A stretch of DNA of 64,000 nt from Trabulsiella guamensis ATCC 49490 (GCF_000734965.1 NZ_JMTB01000065.1:1-64000); one strand, 5' to 3'. Numbered from the stretch's first letter, positions 1-9,443 are shown. Numbers and translations: made by a program. The notes: generated by a model not told the origin, from the sequence alone.

Positions 1-90
1 AAAACGTTTTAATCACCCTATTACATACCCTGAAGTATGAAGGGTATACAGAGTTCCTTTCCTGGACCGGGGTGACGAAAGTCCTCCGTT

Positions 91-127
91 AATATCCCCG
101 GCGACACGGATGCCTGCCGGGGTATTA
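91..127. terminator. Hairpin upstream of nrdD
   Basis: GC-rich inverted repeat (CCCCGGC at 96-102, GCCGGGG at 116-122) extended on both sides by AATA/TATT with one bulged T. There is no clear U-tract on either strand. In E. coli the gene upstream of nrdD is treC, so this may be its terminator, but that gene is outside the window. Otherwise nothing coding is seen in 1-284. Confidence 0.35.
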
Positions 128-284
128 AAAATTCCCCCTAAGTGACGTGAGTCCGTGTTTTTGTTGGATTTTTACTCAGAAAATTCTCATCAAAATTTAC
201 ATTCCTGCCGATTCCCTGCTAATGCCCGTCCACTGCGCCACGCGCTTTTTACTTTGTTCTGCATCAATAAAAATGCAAACTTGT

Positions 285-298
285 TTGATGCAAATCAC
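285..298 (+). promoter_or_regulatory. FNR box upstream of nrdDG
   Basis: TTGAT-GCAA-ATCAC matches the FNR consensus TTGAT-N4-ATCAA at 9 of 10 positions. It lies about 200 bp before the nrdD start, which fits the anaerobic FNR activation known for nrdDG in E. coli. It overlaps the first NrdR box by four bases, so the two regulators could compete. Confidence 0.75.
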
Positions 299-310
299 TA
301 TATATAGAAT
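295..310 (+). promoter_or_regulatory. NrdR box 1
   Basis: The core CTATATATAG fits the NrdR consensus acaCwAtATaTwGtgt. A second box lies exactly 31 bp downstream (core C to core C), which is the near-three-turn spacing typical of NrdR-controlled nrd promoters. NrdR represses all reductase operons in enterics. Confidence 0.75.
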
Positions 311-325
311 TTAGAATGCACACCG

Positions 326-341
326 ACCCAACATATAGTAT
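326..341 (+). promoter_or_regulatory. NrdR box 2
   Basis: The core CAACATATAG matches the NrdR consensus with one core mismatch and about 13 of 16 positions overall. It is paired with the box at 295-310 at 31-bp spacing. Confidence 0.7.
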
Positions 342-500
342 TAATCGTCTATTATGTCATCAACTCCCATCGAATTATGGCGGTGATGGGTGTGGATAAA
401 ACGGGTCATGGCCGAAGGAAGTGTTTGGTTGCACTATGAATAACGCCTTCCGCCATCGTTCCGCCTCTGTGGATAACCTGTTCTTTTATATGGAGTGATC

Positions 501-2639
501 ATGACACCGCATGTGATGAAACGAGATGGCTGTAAAGTGCCTTTCAAATCAGAACGCATTCAGGAAGCTATTCTGCGTGCGGCAAAAGCAGCGGGAGTCG
601 ATGACGCAGATTACTGCGCCACCGTCGCGGCAGTGGTGAGTCAACAAATGCAGGGCCGCTCGCAGGTTGATATCAGCGAAATCCAGACAGCCGTGGAAAA
701 CCAGCTGATGTCAGGCGCCTACAAACAACTGGCGCGCGCCTATATTGAATATCGACACGATCGCGACATCCAGCGTGAGAAACGCGGTCGTCTTAACCAG
801 GAAATTCGCGGGCTGGTCGAGCAGACCAACTCTGCGCTGCTGAACGAAAACGCGAACAAAGACAGTAAAGTGATCCCGACGCAGCGCGATCTTCTGGCCG
901 GTATTGTCGCCAAACACTATGCCCGTCAGCACCTGCTGCCACGCGACGTGGTACAGGCGCACGAACGCGGCGATATCCACTACCACGATCTCGACTATTC
1001 CCCTTTCTTCCCGATGTTCAACTGCATGTTGATCGATCTGAAAGGCATGCTGACGCAGGGCTTCAAGATGGGGAACGCAGAGATCGAACCGCCGAAGTCC
1101 ATCTCGACGGCAACTGCCGTCACCGCACAGATCATCGCTCAGGTGGCAAGTCACATTTATGGCGGCACCACCATTAACCGTATTGATGAAGTGCTGGCGC
1201 CGTTTGTTACCGCCAGTTTCAAAAAGCATCGTAAGGTCGCCGATGAGTGGCAGATCCCCGATGCCGACGGCTACGCCCACGCGCGTACCGAGAAAGAGTG
1301 CTATGACGCGTTCCAGTCGCTGGAATATGAAGTCAACACGTTGCATACCGCCAACGGTCAGACGCCATTCGTCACCTTCGGCTTTGGCCTCGGCACCAGC
1401 TGGGAATCGCGCATGATCCAGCAATCGATTCTGCGCAACCGCATCGCGGGCCTCGGTAAAAATCGTAAAACAGCGGTCTTCCCGAAACTGGTTTTTGCGA
1501 TCCGCGACGGTCTGAACCACAAGTTTGGTGATCCGAACTACGACATCAAACAGCTGGCGCTGGAATGCGCAAGCAAACGTATGTATCCGGACATTCTGAA
1601 CTATGACCAGGTGGTGAAAGTCACCGGTTCGTTCAAAACCCCGATGGGCTGCCGCAGCTTCCTCGGTGTGTACGAAGATGAAAACGGCGAACAGGTTCAT
1701 GATGGTCGTAACAACCTCGGCGTTATCAGCCTCAACCTGCCACGTATCGCGCTGGAAGCGAAAGGCGACGAAGCCGTGTTCTGGAAACTGCTCGACGACC
1801 GTCTGCAACTGGCACGTAAGGCGCTGATGACGCGCATCGCCCGCCTGGAAGGGGTCAAAGCCCGCGTGGCGCCGATTCTGTATATGGAAGGCGCCTGCGG
1901 CGTGCGTCTGAAAGCGGACGACGATATCGCCGGCATCTTCAAAAATGGCCGCGCGTCGATTTCACTGGGCTATATCGGTATCCATGAAACCATCAACGCC
2001 CTGTTCGGTAATCAGCATATTTATGACAGTGCCGCCCTGCGTGAAAAAGGCGTGGCAATTGTTCAGCGTCTGCGCGACGCGGTAAATCAGTGGAAAGAGG
2101 AGACCGGCTACGGTTTCAGCCTCTACAGCACACCGAGCGAAAATCTGTGCGACCGCTTCTGCCGCCTGGATACCGCAGAGTTCGGTATTGTTGAGGGTGT
2201 GACGGACAAGGGCTACTACACCAACAGCTTCCACCTCGACGTAGAGAAAAAGGTGAACCCGTACGACAAGATCGACTTTGAAGCGCCGTACCCGCCGCTG
2301 GCGAGCGGGGGGTTCATCTGCTATGGCGAGTACCCGAACATCCAGCACAACCTGAAAGCGCTGGAAGATGTCTGGGATTACAGCTATCAGCACGTACCTT
2401 ACTACGGCACCAACACGCCGATTGATGAATGCTACGAATGCGGTTTTACCGGTGAATTTGAGTGTACCAGCAAAGGCTTTACCTGCCCGAAATGCGGCAA
2501 CCACGATGCCTCTCGCGTGTCGGTCACCCGCCGTGTTTGCGGTTATCTCGGCAGCCCTGATGCGCGTCCGTTCAACGCCGGTAAGCAGGAAGAAGTTAAA
2601 CGCCGCGTTAAGCATTTAGGTAACGGGCAGATTGGCTAA
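501..2639 (+). CDS. nrdD: Anaerobic ribonucleoside-triphosphate reductase NrdD
   Basis: Class III ribonucleotide reductase large subunit, which reduces NTPs to dNTPs without oxygen using a glycyl radical and formate. It is 712 residues, the usual enteric length. An N-terminal ATP-cone (about 1-95) precedes the catalytic barrel. The C-terminus carries the zinc site (CYECG about 643-647, CPKCG about 661-665) and the glycyl-radical loop RRVCGYLG with Gly near 680. An in-frame GTG lies at 495, but GGAG at 492-495 is correctly spaced for ATG 501. The stop overlaps nrdG by one base, so the two are co-transcribed and translationally coupled. Confidence 0.98.
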   Translation: MTPHVMKRDGCKVPFKSERIQEAILRAAKAAGVDDADYCATVAAVVSQQMQGRSQVDISEIQTAVENQLMSGAYKQLARAYIEYRHDRDIQREKRGRLNQEIRGLVEQTNSALLNENANKDSKVIPTQRDLLAGIVAKHYARQHLLPRDVVQAHERGDIHYHDLDYSPFFPMFNCMLIDLKGMLTQGFKMGNAEIEPPKSISTATAVTAQIIAQVASHIYGGTTINRIDEVLAPFVTASFKKHRKVADEWQIPDADGYAHARTEKECYDAFQSLEYEVNTLHTANGQTPFVTFGFGLGTSWESRMIQQSILRNRIAGLGKNRKTAVFPKLVFAIRDGLNHKFGDPNYDIKQLALECASKRMYPDILNYDQVVKVTGSFKTPMGCRSFLGVYEDENGEQVHDGRNNLGVISLNLPRIALEAKGDEAVFWKLLDDRLQLARKALMTRIARLEGVKARVAPILYMEGACGVRLKADDDIAGIFKNGRASISLGYIGIHETINALFGNQHIYDSAALREKGVAIVQRLRDAVNQWKEETGYGFSLYSTPSENLCDRFCRLDTAEFGIVEGVTDKGYYTNSFHLDVEKKVNPYDKIDFEAPYPPLASGGFICYGEYPNIQHNLKALEDVWDYSYQHVPYYGTNTPIDECYECGFTGEFECTSKGFTCPKCGNHDASRVSVTRRVCGYLGSPDARPFNAGKQEEVKRRVKHLGNGQIG

Positions 2640-3103
2640 TGCATTTTCATCAATACTATCCCGTAGACATCGTCAACGGGCCTGGTACGCGATGCACCCT
2701 GTTTGTATCAGGGTGCGTCCATGAATGCCCCGGGTGCTACAACAAAAGCACCTGGCGGCTGAACTCCGGGCAGCCGTTTACGCAGGCGATGGAAGACCAG
2801 ATCATCAACGACCTGAACGATACCCGCATTCATCGTCAGGGTGTGTCGCTGTCGGGTGGAGATCCACTGCACCCGCAAAACGTGCCGGATATCCTGAAGC
2901 TGGTACAGCGGGTACGCGCCGAATGCCCTGGTAAAGACATCTGGGTATGGACCGGCTACAAGCTGGACGAACTGACCGATGCGCAAATGGCGGTGGTCAA
3001 CCTGATCAACGTGCTGGTTGACGGTAAATTCGTGCAGGACTTAAAAGACCCGGCCCTAATCTGGCGCGGCAGCAGTAACCAGGTCGTGCATCACCTGCGG
3101 TAG
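2639..3103 (+). CDS. nrdG: Anaerobic RNR-activating protein NrdG
   Basis: Radical-SAM activase of 154 residues that installs the glycyl radical on NrdD. The SAM/4Fe-4S motif CVHECPGC (CxxxCxxC family) is near residues 26-33 and is followed by the glycine-rich SLSGGDPLHP segment that contacts SAM. The start overlaps the nrdD stop (TAATG). It converges with the BglG-type gene downstream. The 175-bp gap (3104-3278) holds a short hairpin at 3160-3182 (CTCACGTC/GACGTGAG) without a U-tract. In E. coli K-12 nrdG is next to cybC; here about 9 kb of other genes intervene. Confidence 0.98.
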   Translation: MHFHQYYPVDIVNGPGTRCTLFVSGCVHECPGCYNKSTWRLNSGQPFTQAMEDQIINDLNDTRIHRQGVSLSGGDPLHPQNVPDILKLVQRVRAECPGKDIWVWTGYKLDELTDAQMAVVNLINVLVDGKFVQDLKDPALIWRGSSNQVVHHLR

Positions 3104-3278
3104 TTCTTACTCATCCAGCCTGACCTTAATGCCCTTTTGCGGATTAGCCAGCCGTTCATCTCACGTCCTGAACCGACGTGAGGGTAACCACCCCTTTTGC
3201 CATCACGAAGTTTTTCAAGAACTGTGGCTCTCGGGCACCCTTTTTTCACCCCGTTTTTATGTTTGTGACATCCCGCAC

Positions 3279-5189
3279 TCAGAAACGGCTTACACACTCC
3301 ATTGCCACCGCTTTAAATTCGCTAAAGCTTTGACATGCCGAGAGTCTTTGCATGGCGCGCTCGCGCAGGAAGGTGACGAAAATATCGTAAATCGCCATCG
3401 CCTCTTCGTATTCGCTTTTGCTGATCGCCAACAGGAAAATCGCGTGCGCGGTTTCATCTCCCCAACGAATACCCTGCGGTGCGAGTACGGTATAGACCAC
3501 CGTTTTTTTCGCCAGCAGGCCAAGGGCGTGCGGCAATGCGATCCCTTCGCCGAGCATGGTGCTGACGATGGCTTCACGCTCAACCACCGAGGCATGGAAT
3601 TCAGCATCAACAAAGCCCTCTTCGCACAGGCTGTCGCACAGTTCGCGGAACAGTGTTTGCTGATCCATTGGCGTGTTGATCACCCTGAAATGGGCGGCAT
3701 CAAAGAACTTTTCCAGCATCCACGGGCGCGTTCTTTCCACCAGCACCAGCTTGCCGATCTGCTCCAGTTGATAATCAGTCGGGAACGGTGCGATCGTCAC
3801 CACCGGTTTGTCTTTTTCGCTGATGCGAACGGTGGAAATGACAAAGTCTTCAACGATGCTTTCACGGTCTTCATAGTCGCGCAGTGAAAGCGTATCGGTA
3901 ATTTCAATCTGTGGGTATTTGCGCAGCAGTACCGCTTCGATCATCCTGACCATCGCATTGCCGGCGTCGCACACCAGCAGGACGCGCGGCTGGCGCTGGT
4001 AACCAATGTTGTAATGGCGCTCAAGCCCGACGCCGATATGCAGCACCAGGAAACCAATTTCGTTTTCGCTTATCACATACGGCGTGTATTTCCCCCAACT
4101 GGAGACCGCCGCCAGCGTCATGTCCCACGCCATCGGGTAGTGTTGCTTGATGTTGTCGAGCAGCGGGTTGGGGATCATGATCTGGTAGCGCACCCGGGTG
4201 ATCATCGTTTTTATATGGGTGAGCAGATCCGCATGCAATTGCGCGTCGTTCAGCAGGTTGTAGTTATATTGCGTGTTGATATAGCGAAGAATGTAGTTCA
4301 CCAGCGCTTCGTCATCGTCGGCGCTGATGGTTTCCGGGTCAACATCCTGCACCTGGCGGGCGGCAATGTGTACACACAGCCACTCTTCTTCCGCCGGTGA
4401 CAGCGCCTTTCCGGCCAGTTGCTGCAATGATGCCGCGATATCCTGTGCCGCATCACGCACATTTTGTGCGACATCTTCCGCACTGAATTCTGACAGCGGG
4501 TAGCCTTCGCTGATGCGGCGAACCGCCACCGCGCAGTAAATACGCACAAAGCGCTCGCCTTCCGCCGTCAGGCGGACATGGTGACGAGCAAACGCCTCCT
4601 CAAGAACCTCCGCCAGGCGCTCCGGGACACCGGCGTTGAGTGCCTCTTCGGTAATGAGCGGGTTGCTGCTGTCGGTTTGCGCCAGCTCCCATAACAGGTC
4701 CGTCAGGCAGGCGCGAATAGAGACTTCACTACCGAACAACTTCATGCCATGACGCGGGCGAGTTTCCAGCGTCAGCTGATAACGCTGAAAACGCTCGCGC
4801 ACATCAACCATATCACTTTGCAGCGTGGCACGACTGACAAACCATTCATCCGCTAAATCTTCCAGCTTGAGAGAAAAGGCGGAGGTAAGAAAGCGAACCG
4901 ACAGGTAATTCACCCGCTCATGGGCCGTGCGCGGAATGCGCAGCGCTTTCGGGCGTGAGGCGTCCAGCGTCTGGTAGCGTGAGGGGTCATCAATTTTCAG
5001 CTGATAACCACTGCCGCGGGTCAGAATAAACTGCGCGCCATAATGCAGCAGCAGTGAATTCAGCGCGGTAATATCAGCGCGAACAGTACGGGTGGAAACC
5101 GACAGTCGCTGCGCCAGTTCATCCTGCGGCAGCGTTTCGTTTTGCAGCAAATCAAACAGTTGCGCTAAACGTTGGTTGGGGAATCGCAC
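3279..5189 (-). CDS. BglG-family PTS-responsive transcriptional activator
   Basis: A 636-residue modular regulator of the MtlR/LicR class, a DNA-binding activator rather than an RNA antiterminator. Visible order: winged helix-turn-helix (about 5-60), second HTH (about 95-160), PRD1 (about 175-285, with His203/204 and His274), PRD2 (about 290-395, with His325 and His384), an EIIB-like domain with VLLVCDAG and Cys407, and an EIIA-like domain with GIALPHALG and His554. All expected phospho-acceptors are present, so it should sense PTS phosphorylation state. It follows the lactonase on the same strand after 49 bp containing a short GC hairpin. The natural inference is that it controls the operon at 6471-11938. 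Confidence 0.85.
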   Translation of the reverse strand: MRFPNQRLAQLFDLLQNETLPQDELAQRLSVSTRTVRADITALNSLLLHYGAQFILTRGSGYQLKIDDPSRYQTLDASRPKALRIPRTAHERVNYLSVRFLTSAFSLKLEDLADEWFVSRATLQSDMVDVRERFQRYQLTLETRPRHGMKLFGSEVSIRACLTDLLWELAQTDSSNPLITEEALNAGVPERLAEVLEEAFARHHVRLTAEGERFVRIYCAVAVRRISEGYPLSEFSAEDVAQNVRDAAQDIAASLQQLAGKALSPAEEEWLCVHIAARQVQDVDPETISADDDEALVNYILRYINTQYNYNLLNDAQLHADLLTHIKTMITRVRYQIMIPNPLLDNIKQHYPMAWDMTLAAVSSWGKYTPYVISENEIGFLVLHIGVGLERHYNIGYQRQPRVLLVCDAGNAMVRMIEAVLLRKYPQIEITDTLSLRDYEDRESIVEDFVISTVRISEKDKPVVTIAPFPTDYQLEQIGKLVLVERTRPWMLEKFFDAAHFRVINTPMDQQTLFRELCDSLCEEGFVDAEFHASVVEREAIVSTMLGEGIALPHALGLLAKKTVVYTVLAPQGIRWGDETAHAIFLLAISKSEYEEAMAIYDIFVTFLRERAMQRLSACQSFSEFKAVAMECVSRF

Positions 5190-5208
5190 GTCAGTTTCCT
5201 CTCTGATG

Positions 5209-5231
5209 GGCGGGCGCCTCTCGCACCCGCC
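5209..5231 (-). terminator. Hairpin between lactonase and regulator gene
   Basis: Inverted repeat GGCGGG (5209-5214) and CCCGCC (5226-5231) in the 49-bp gap. No U-tract follows, so it is at most an attenuator or an mRNA stability element. Confidence 0.3.
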
Positions 5232-5238
5232 TTACCAC

Positions 5239-6390
5239 TTATGGTTTTGATGATATGACCATTTGCGATGGGCTGCCCACCGCCGTGTAGTCCTCTGCAA
5301 AGGTTAACTTGCCATCGGTCGGCGACACGCTGAAGCGGGTGATATTGTCGCTGCGCTGGTTCATCACATACAGCCAGCGGCCTTGTGCGTCGAGCGTCAG
5401 CGTGCGCGGATAGTCGCCGCGCGTCCAGATATCCTGCTGATGGGTCAGCGTACCGTCGGCCGTTACAGTAAAGTGACCAATGCTGTTATGCAAACGGTTG
5501 GCAACATACAGCTGTTTTCCGTCCTGGCTTAATACCAGACCGGCGGCAAAACTGGTGCCTTTGTAGCCGTCCGGTAAAGCCGATACCGTTTTGCCCTCGC
5601 GCAACGTACCCGTAGCGGTATCCAGCTGATAGTAAGTTAGCGTAGAAGCTTCTTCGTTAATCAGCCACAGACCGTCACCTTTCGGGGTAAAGACAAAGTG
5701 ACGCGGACCGGCACCGTTCGAGGATGCCGCGACAAACGGCGGATCGTTCGGCGCCAGCTTGCCGCTCGCCGCGTCAAAGCGGTACTGATAGACGCGATCC
5801 AGACCCAGATCGGTTGAAAAAACATATTTCCCGCTGGGATCAGCGGCGATCATGTGGGCATGCGGACCATTATGGTCACTGATAGCAAAGCTGCCTTCGA
5901 CAGCGCCTTCAGGTTTTGCCGCGCCCGCCGGACCTTCGTCCTGATGCGTATCGCTCGCCGTACCCAGGCTACCATCCGCTTTCACCGGCAAGACGGCAAT
6001 CGAGCCGCTGACATAATTCGCCACCAGCAGATGTTTCCCGTCCGGCGTCAGCGAGAGATAAACCGGCCCGGCACCGCCGGAAGCGACCTGATTCAACTCG
6101 CTCAGTTCGCCCTTTTCATTGATGCGCCAGGCCTGCACGACGCCTTTTTCAACTTCGCTGGCGGCATACAGCGTCTTACCGTCTGCGGAGACGGTGAGCT
6201 GGGCGGCATTAGGTAACGTGCTGACCAGCGTTTTACCGCTGAGAGCACCCGTTTGTGGATCAACCGAGAAACGGTACAGCCCTTCACCGTTCGGATTGTA
6301 GGTGCCCACCCAGGCGAACTGCGTCTGCGCCGTAGCGGCGGTGGCGAGCAGAGAAAATGAAGCAACAAGCAGATGACGTGCGCAAAGCAT
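5239..6390 (-). CDS. Secreted seven-bladed beta-propeller lactonase family protein
   Basis: 383 residues, related to 6-phosphogluconolactonase-type (Pgl/YkgB-like) beta-propellers. Repeated blades carry YVANR, LLVANYV and PRTLTLDAQG-type strands, and the fold-typical GPRHFVFTP and NGPHAHMI segments are present. Unlike cytoplasmic Pgl it begins with a signal peptide (about 1-21, cleavage after ATA/TAQ-like residues), so it should act in the periplasm. AAGGAG sits five bases before the ATG. It lies 80 bp after the aldolase gene beyond a hairpin, so it may be a separate transcript or a read-through gene. Hydrolysis of an external sugar lactone before uptake is an inference from its neighbours. 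Confidence 0.75.
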   Translation of the reverse strand: MLCARHLLVASFSLLATAATAQTQFAWVGTYNPNGEGLYRFSVDPQTGALSGKTLVSTLPNAAQLTVSADGKTLYAASEVEKGVVQAWRINEKGELSELNQVASGGAGPVYLSLTPDGKHLLVANYVSGSIAVLPVKADGSLGTASDTHQDEGPAGAAKPEGAVEGSFAISDHNGPHAHMIAADPSGKYVFSTDLGLDRVYQYRFDAASGKLAPNDPPFVAASSNGAGPRHFVFTPKGDGLWLINEEASTLTYYQLDTATGTLREGKTVSALPDGYKGTSFAAGLVLSQDGKQLYVANRLHNSIGHFTVTADGTLTHQQDIWTRGDYPRTLTLDAQGRWLYVMNQRSDNITRFSVSPTDGKLTFAEDYTAVGSPSQMVISSKP

Positions 6391-6436
6391 ATTAACTCCT
6401 TGATGTATCGACAGAGATTATTTTCCCTTCACTCCG

Positions 6437-6459
6437 GCCCTCCCCTTACGGGAGAGGGC
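6437..6459. terminator. Hairpin between aldolase and lactonase genes
   Basis: GCCCTCCCC and GGGAGAGGGC arms around a four-base loop in the 80-bp gap. There is no U-tract. Similar pyrimidine-rich CCCTC/GAGGG palindromes occur near 17306 and 52264, so this may be a dispersed intergenic repeat. Confidence 0.4.
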
Positions 6460-6470
6460 GAAGGGGCAGG

Positions 6471-7211
6471 TTACTTAACCCGTTGTTTGGTCATCGCCAG
6501 CAGCTGGCGTACATCGTCAGGGCGGGTATCACCACTGGCTTTATCAATGATGGAGCTGTAGATGTGCGGAATAATTTTGCTGACCCCGGCATCGAGCGCG
6601 ATCTGCAGGATCTCACCGAAGTTTTCCAGATCGATACCCCCGGTCGGTTCCAGCCAGAAATCATGGCGGGCGCAGGCTTCCGCCACCGCTTTGTATTCGT
6701 CACGGCATTTCAGGCCACCCATCGGGAAATATTTCACCGAACTGCCGCCCATGTCTTTCAGCAGCGCGATGGCGGTGTCTACCGGCACAATGCCGTCCGC
6801 TTCGGTGCTGCTCAGTGGGCCAGTGGAAATTTTCACCATGCCCGGCGTACCGGTGGGTGAAATCAGACCGTTTACCACCGTCTGGCTCTGCCCCAGCAGC
6901 GCGCGGCTGGTCGCAACGCCAGTGAACACCTGGTTCACGTGTTGCGGCTGTACCTGACGGGAGATTTCACTGACCATAGCCGACTGGTTCGGATCGCCCG
7001 CGCCCAGTCCAACAGACAGCGCGTTATCGATAAGCGCCGCATACTCGCGCATATCTGCTACCGCCGTGGCGACATCCGGGTAATTTTTGGAAAGCACGCC
7101 GACCAGCACGTGGCCTTCTGCCGCTTCGTAAATGGCGCTGGCATTCGCTTTGCTTCCCGCCAGCACGTTCAGGCAGACACGGTCACGATAAAAGTTCGGG
7201 GTCAGTTTCAT
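6471..7211 (-). CDS. KDPG-type aldolase (DgaF-like)
   Basis: 246 residues, of the 2-dehydro-3-deoxy-phosphogluconate aldolase-related family found beside DgaE homologues. A KDPG-aldolase-like Schiff-base segment SSVKYFPMGG places the candidate catalytic lysine at Lys160, and WLEPTGGID resembles the phosphate-binding strand. It would cleave a 2-keto-3-deoxy-6-phospho-sugar acid to pyruvate and glyceraldehyde-3-phosphate. The start overlaps the stop of the DgaE-like gene by four bases, so the two steps are translationally coupled. Last gene of the DUF operon before a hairpin. The exact substrate is not proven. Confidence 0.8.
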   Translation of the reverse strand: MKLTPNFYRDRVCLNVLAGSKANASAIYEAAEGHVLVGVLSKNYPDVATAVADMREYAALIDNALSVGLGAGDPNQSAMVSEISRQVQPQHVNQVFTGVATSRALLGQSQTVVNGLISPTGTPGMVKISTGPLSSTEADGIVPVDTAIALLKDMGGSSVKYFPMGGLKCRDEYKAVAEACARHDFWLEPTGGIDLENFGEILQIALDAGVSKIIPHIYSSIIDKASGDTRPDDVRQLLAMTKQRVK

Positions 7212-8326
7212 GCTTTTTTCTCCTTGTTCAGTACTTCGGCAATGCGGCGAGCGACAATTTCAAGCTGATCGCCGTTAACGCTACGCACGTCAGCTTCAAT
7301 AATCCCTTCGTTCGCTTTGTAACCACGGAAATAGATTGCGTACTGCCCTTGTTTGAGGGCATTGACCAGATCGCCGGTCGCCACGTTCGTCACCGCTTCA
7401 TCAAATTTGATTTCGGTGCGGGCGATGTCGCGTCCGGCGCTGTCCCAGACCACGCGGGCAGTCACACCCTTCAGGGTGTTGAGCTGGTTAATAAACGGGG
7501 TCATTTTCGCCACCATCTCATCGCCGCTCTCTTTGCTGGCGGTGAGATAATGTTCGATGGCGCAGGTCAGGCCGAGAATGCCCTCTTTACCCACTTTCAT
7601 CGCCCGACCAATGCCCGCCGTCTGGCGCTTCACCCATTCGACATACTGCGTTTTACCGATCACCAGACCACTGGTCGGCCCTTCAATGGCTTTCGCACCG
7701 CTGTAGATCACCAGATCGGCGCCCATACGGTAGTAACACTGCAAATCTTCTTCGGCGGCCGCATCGACAATCAGCGGCAGATTATGTTTACGTGCCACCA
7801 CGACGGCCTGCTCAACGCTGAGCATGCTTTTCTGTACGCAGTGGTGAGATTTGATATACAGGATCGCCGCCGTGCGTGGCGTAATCGCCGCGGCGAGCTG
7901 ATCGGCAGAGCATTCATTGGCATAACCCGCTTCCACCAGCTTGCCGCCGCCAAGCGCGACCATGGTGCCCACTGGCGCGCCGAAGTTCACGTTGTGCCCC
8001 TTCGGCAATACGATTTCGTTATTTTCAATCGGCGTGACGTGGAGATTTTCCAGCAGCCAGTCGCTGTCTTTTACCAGCACTGCCGCCACCGACTGCGCAA
8101 TCCCTGCGGAGGCGCAAGAGACCACCGTCGCCCCTTCCACTTCCAGCAGTTTTGCAATGTATTCCCCGGTTTTGTTGACCAGATCTTTCATTTCAAAGTA
8201 ATGATTCATGCCGCTCATGACGGCTTCAACCACTTCCGGACGCGGTGTGGAAACCCCTAACGCCGTCATGCGACCGGATGTATTAATCACTTGTTTTAAA
8301 TTGTATTTTTCAAAAATCGAAGGCAT
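7208..8326 (-). CDS. PLP-dependent ammonia-lyase (DgaE-like, SelA-related)
   Basis: 372 residues, aminotransferase-fold enzyme of the SelA-related group that includes D-glucosaminate-6-phosphate ammonia-lyase DgaE of Salmonella. The PLP lysine is Lys212 in YSGAKAIEGP, the ring-stacking Asp is Asp188 in IVDAA, and INTSGRMT is the family N-terminal motif. Expected reaction: elimination of the C2 amino group from a phosphorylated 2-amino sugar acid to give the 2-keto-3-deoxy product used by the next enzyme. It overlaps the upstream amidohydrolase by 17 bp and the downstream aldolase by 4 bp. Calling it DgaE itself would overreach, because the dga-type PTS genes are absent here. Confidence 0.82.
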   Translation of the reverse strand: MPSIFEKYNLKQVINTSGRMTALGVSTPRPEVVEAVMSGMNHYFEMKDLVNKTGEYIAKLLEVEGATVVSCASAGIAQSVAAVLVKDSDWLLENLHVTPIENNEIVLPKGHNVNFGAPVGTMVALGGGKLVEAGYANECSADQLAAAITPRTAAILYIKSHHCVQKSMLSVEQAVVVARKHNLPLIVDAAAEEDLQCYYRMGADLVIYSGAKAIEGPTSGLVIGKTQYVEWVKRQTAGIGRAMKVGKEGILGLTCAIEHYLTASKESGDEMVAKMTPFINQLNTLKGVTARVVWDSAGRDIARTEIKFDEAVTNVATGDLVNALKQGQYAIYFRGYKANEGIIEADVRSVNGDQLEIVARRIAEVLNKEKKA

Positions 8327-9443
8327 GTTCCGTTCTCCCTTGTTCGGTCATATAGCCCTTGCCCGCACGAATGGCGGCCAGCGGCACCAGAATGTTGTCA
8401 GCCTGCAGGCTTTCGTTTTCGGCATCCACCATCATGGTGGCCTGATGTTTCAGCGTGAAGAGGGTCAGATCGGCGTCAAAGCCTTCTGCCAGGCGCCCTT
8501 TGTGGGATAAGCGCAGCCCTTCTGCCGCATGGTCGGTGACACAGGCGATCACCTGTGGCAGCGACAGGCCAATGGCGAGGAATTTCGACATCACGCTCGC
8601 AAGAGAGCGTACCGGGCCGTCGATGCGGTTACGGCAGTAGATATCCGAACTGATGGTGTGCGGAAGAATGCCCATGCTGATGGCGCGTCGCGCGACTTCA
8701 AAACTGAAACTGGCCGTGCCGTGGCCCACATCGAGGCGCACGCCACGCTTAATGGCGCGGGTAATGGAGGTACGTAGTTCGCCTGCGGGCGTCAGAATGC
8801 GGTTTGGTTTACCGTTGTAGCAGTGGGTGATGATATCGCCGGAGGTCAGCAGCTCTGCGATTTCATCGAGATTCGGCGGATTGTTGCCGATATGCACCAT
8901 CAGCGGCAAATCACCGTTCTCTTTCTGGATGCTTTTGGCGCGTTCCAGCGGCGTGATACCGTTTTCGCCAACCACGCTGCTGCTCATGCGCGCTTTCAGT
9001 CCGACGATAAAATCCGGGTGGCGTTTGACCGCGTCGCGAACCGCGGCGGCATCAATATTCGCCATGTTCGACAGTTCGTTCTGGGCAATCAGCCCGACAC
9101 GGGAAATATTCAGCAACGCATACACATCGGTGCTGGCCTGACGGGTCAACTGCCAGAAATCGTCAATGTCATCCGCGCCCGTGCTGCCAGCGTCGATGAC
9201 CGTGGTGACACCCGTCGCGATACCAACGCTGTCAGGTTCATCGTGATAAATCGGGGATTTTGGGTAGCAATGAACGTGGGAATCAATCCAGCCTGCGCTG
9301 ACATAAACCTCGCCGTGAAGCGCTACCGTTTTTTTCGCGGGTGCGGTGATATCGCCCAGCGCGGCAATTTTGCCATCCAGAATGGCGATATCGGTCAGGG
9401 TATCGTCGACGAGGCGCGCACGGCGCAGGAGTAAATCAAACAT
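8310..9443 (-). CDS. Metal-dependent amidohydrolase
   Basis: 377 residues, dihydroorotase/deacetylase-like member of the amidohydrolase superfamily. Metal ligands are visible in order: His56 and His58 (SHVHCY), candidate carboxylated Lys150 (VGLKAR), His184 (MVHIGN), His207 (ITHCYN), His241 (VGHGTA) and Asp267 (SSDIY). A cytoplasmic hydrolase of an N-acyl or cyclic amide is likely. Its place before the DgaE-like lyase suggests it frees the amino group that the lyase then removes. It is preceded by GGAGAAAGGT and lies 43 bp after the DUF4310 gene, with a small GC hairpin between. Confidence 0.8.
   Translation of the reverse strand: MFDLLLRRARLVDDTLTDIAILDGKIAALGDITAPAKKTVALHGEVYVSAGWIDSHVHCYPKSPIYHDEPDSVGIATGVTTVIDAGSTGADDIDDFWQLTRQASTDVYALLNISRVGLIAQNELSNMANIDAAAVRDAVKRHPDFIVGLKARMSSSVVGENGITPLERAKSIQKENGDLPLMVHIGNNPPNLDEIAELLTSGDIITHCYNGKPNRILTPAGELRTSITRAIKRGVRLDVGHGTASFSFEVARRAISMGILPHTISSDIYCRNRIDGPVRSLASVMSKFLAIGLSLPQVIACVTDHAAEGLRLSHKGRLAEGFDADLTLFTLKHQATMMVDAENESLQADNILVPLAAIRAGKGYMTEQGRTEHAFDF

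Noticed and set aside
3129-3887. 252-codon + strand frame after nrdG
   Set aside because: It overlaps the conserved EIIA domain of the BglG-type gene on the other strand and resembles no protein.
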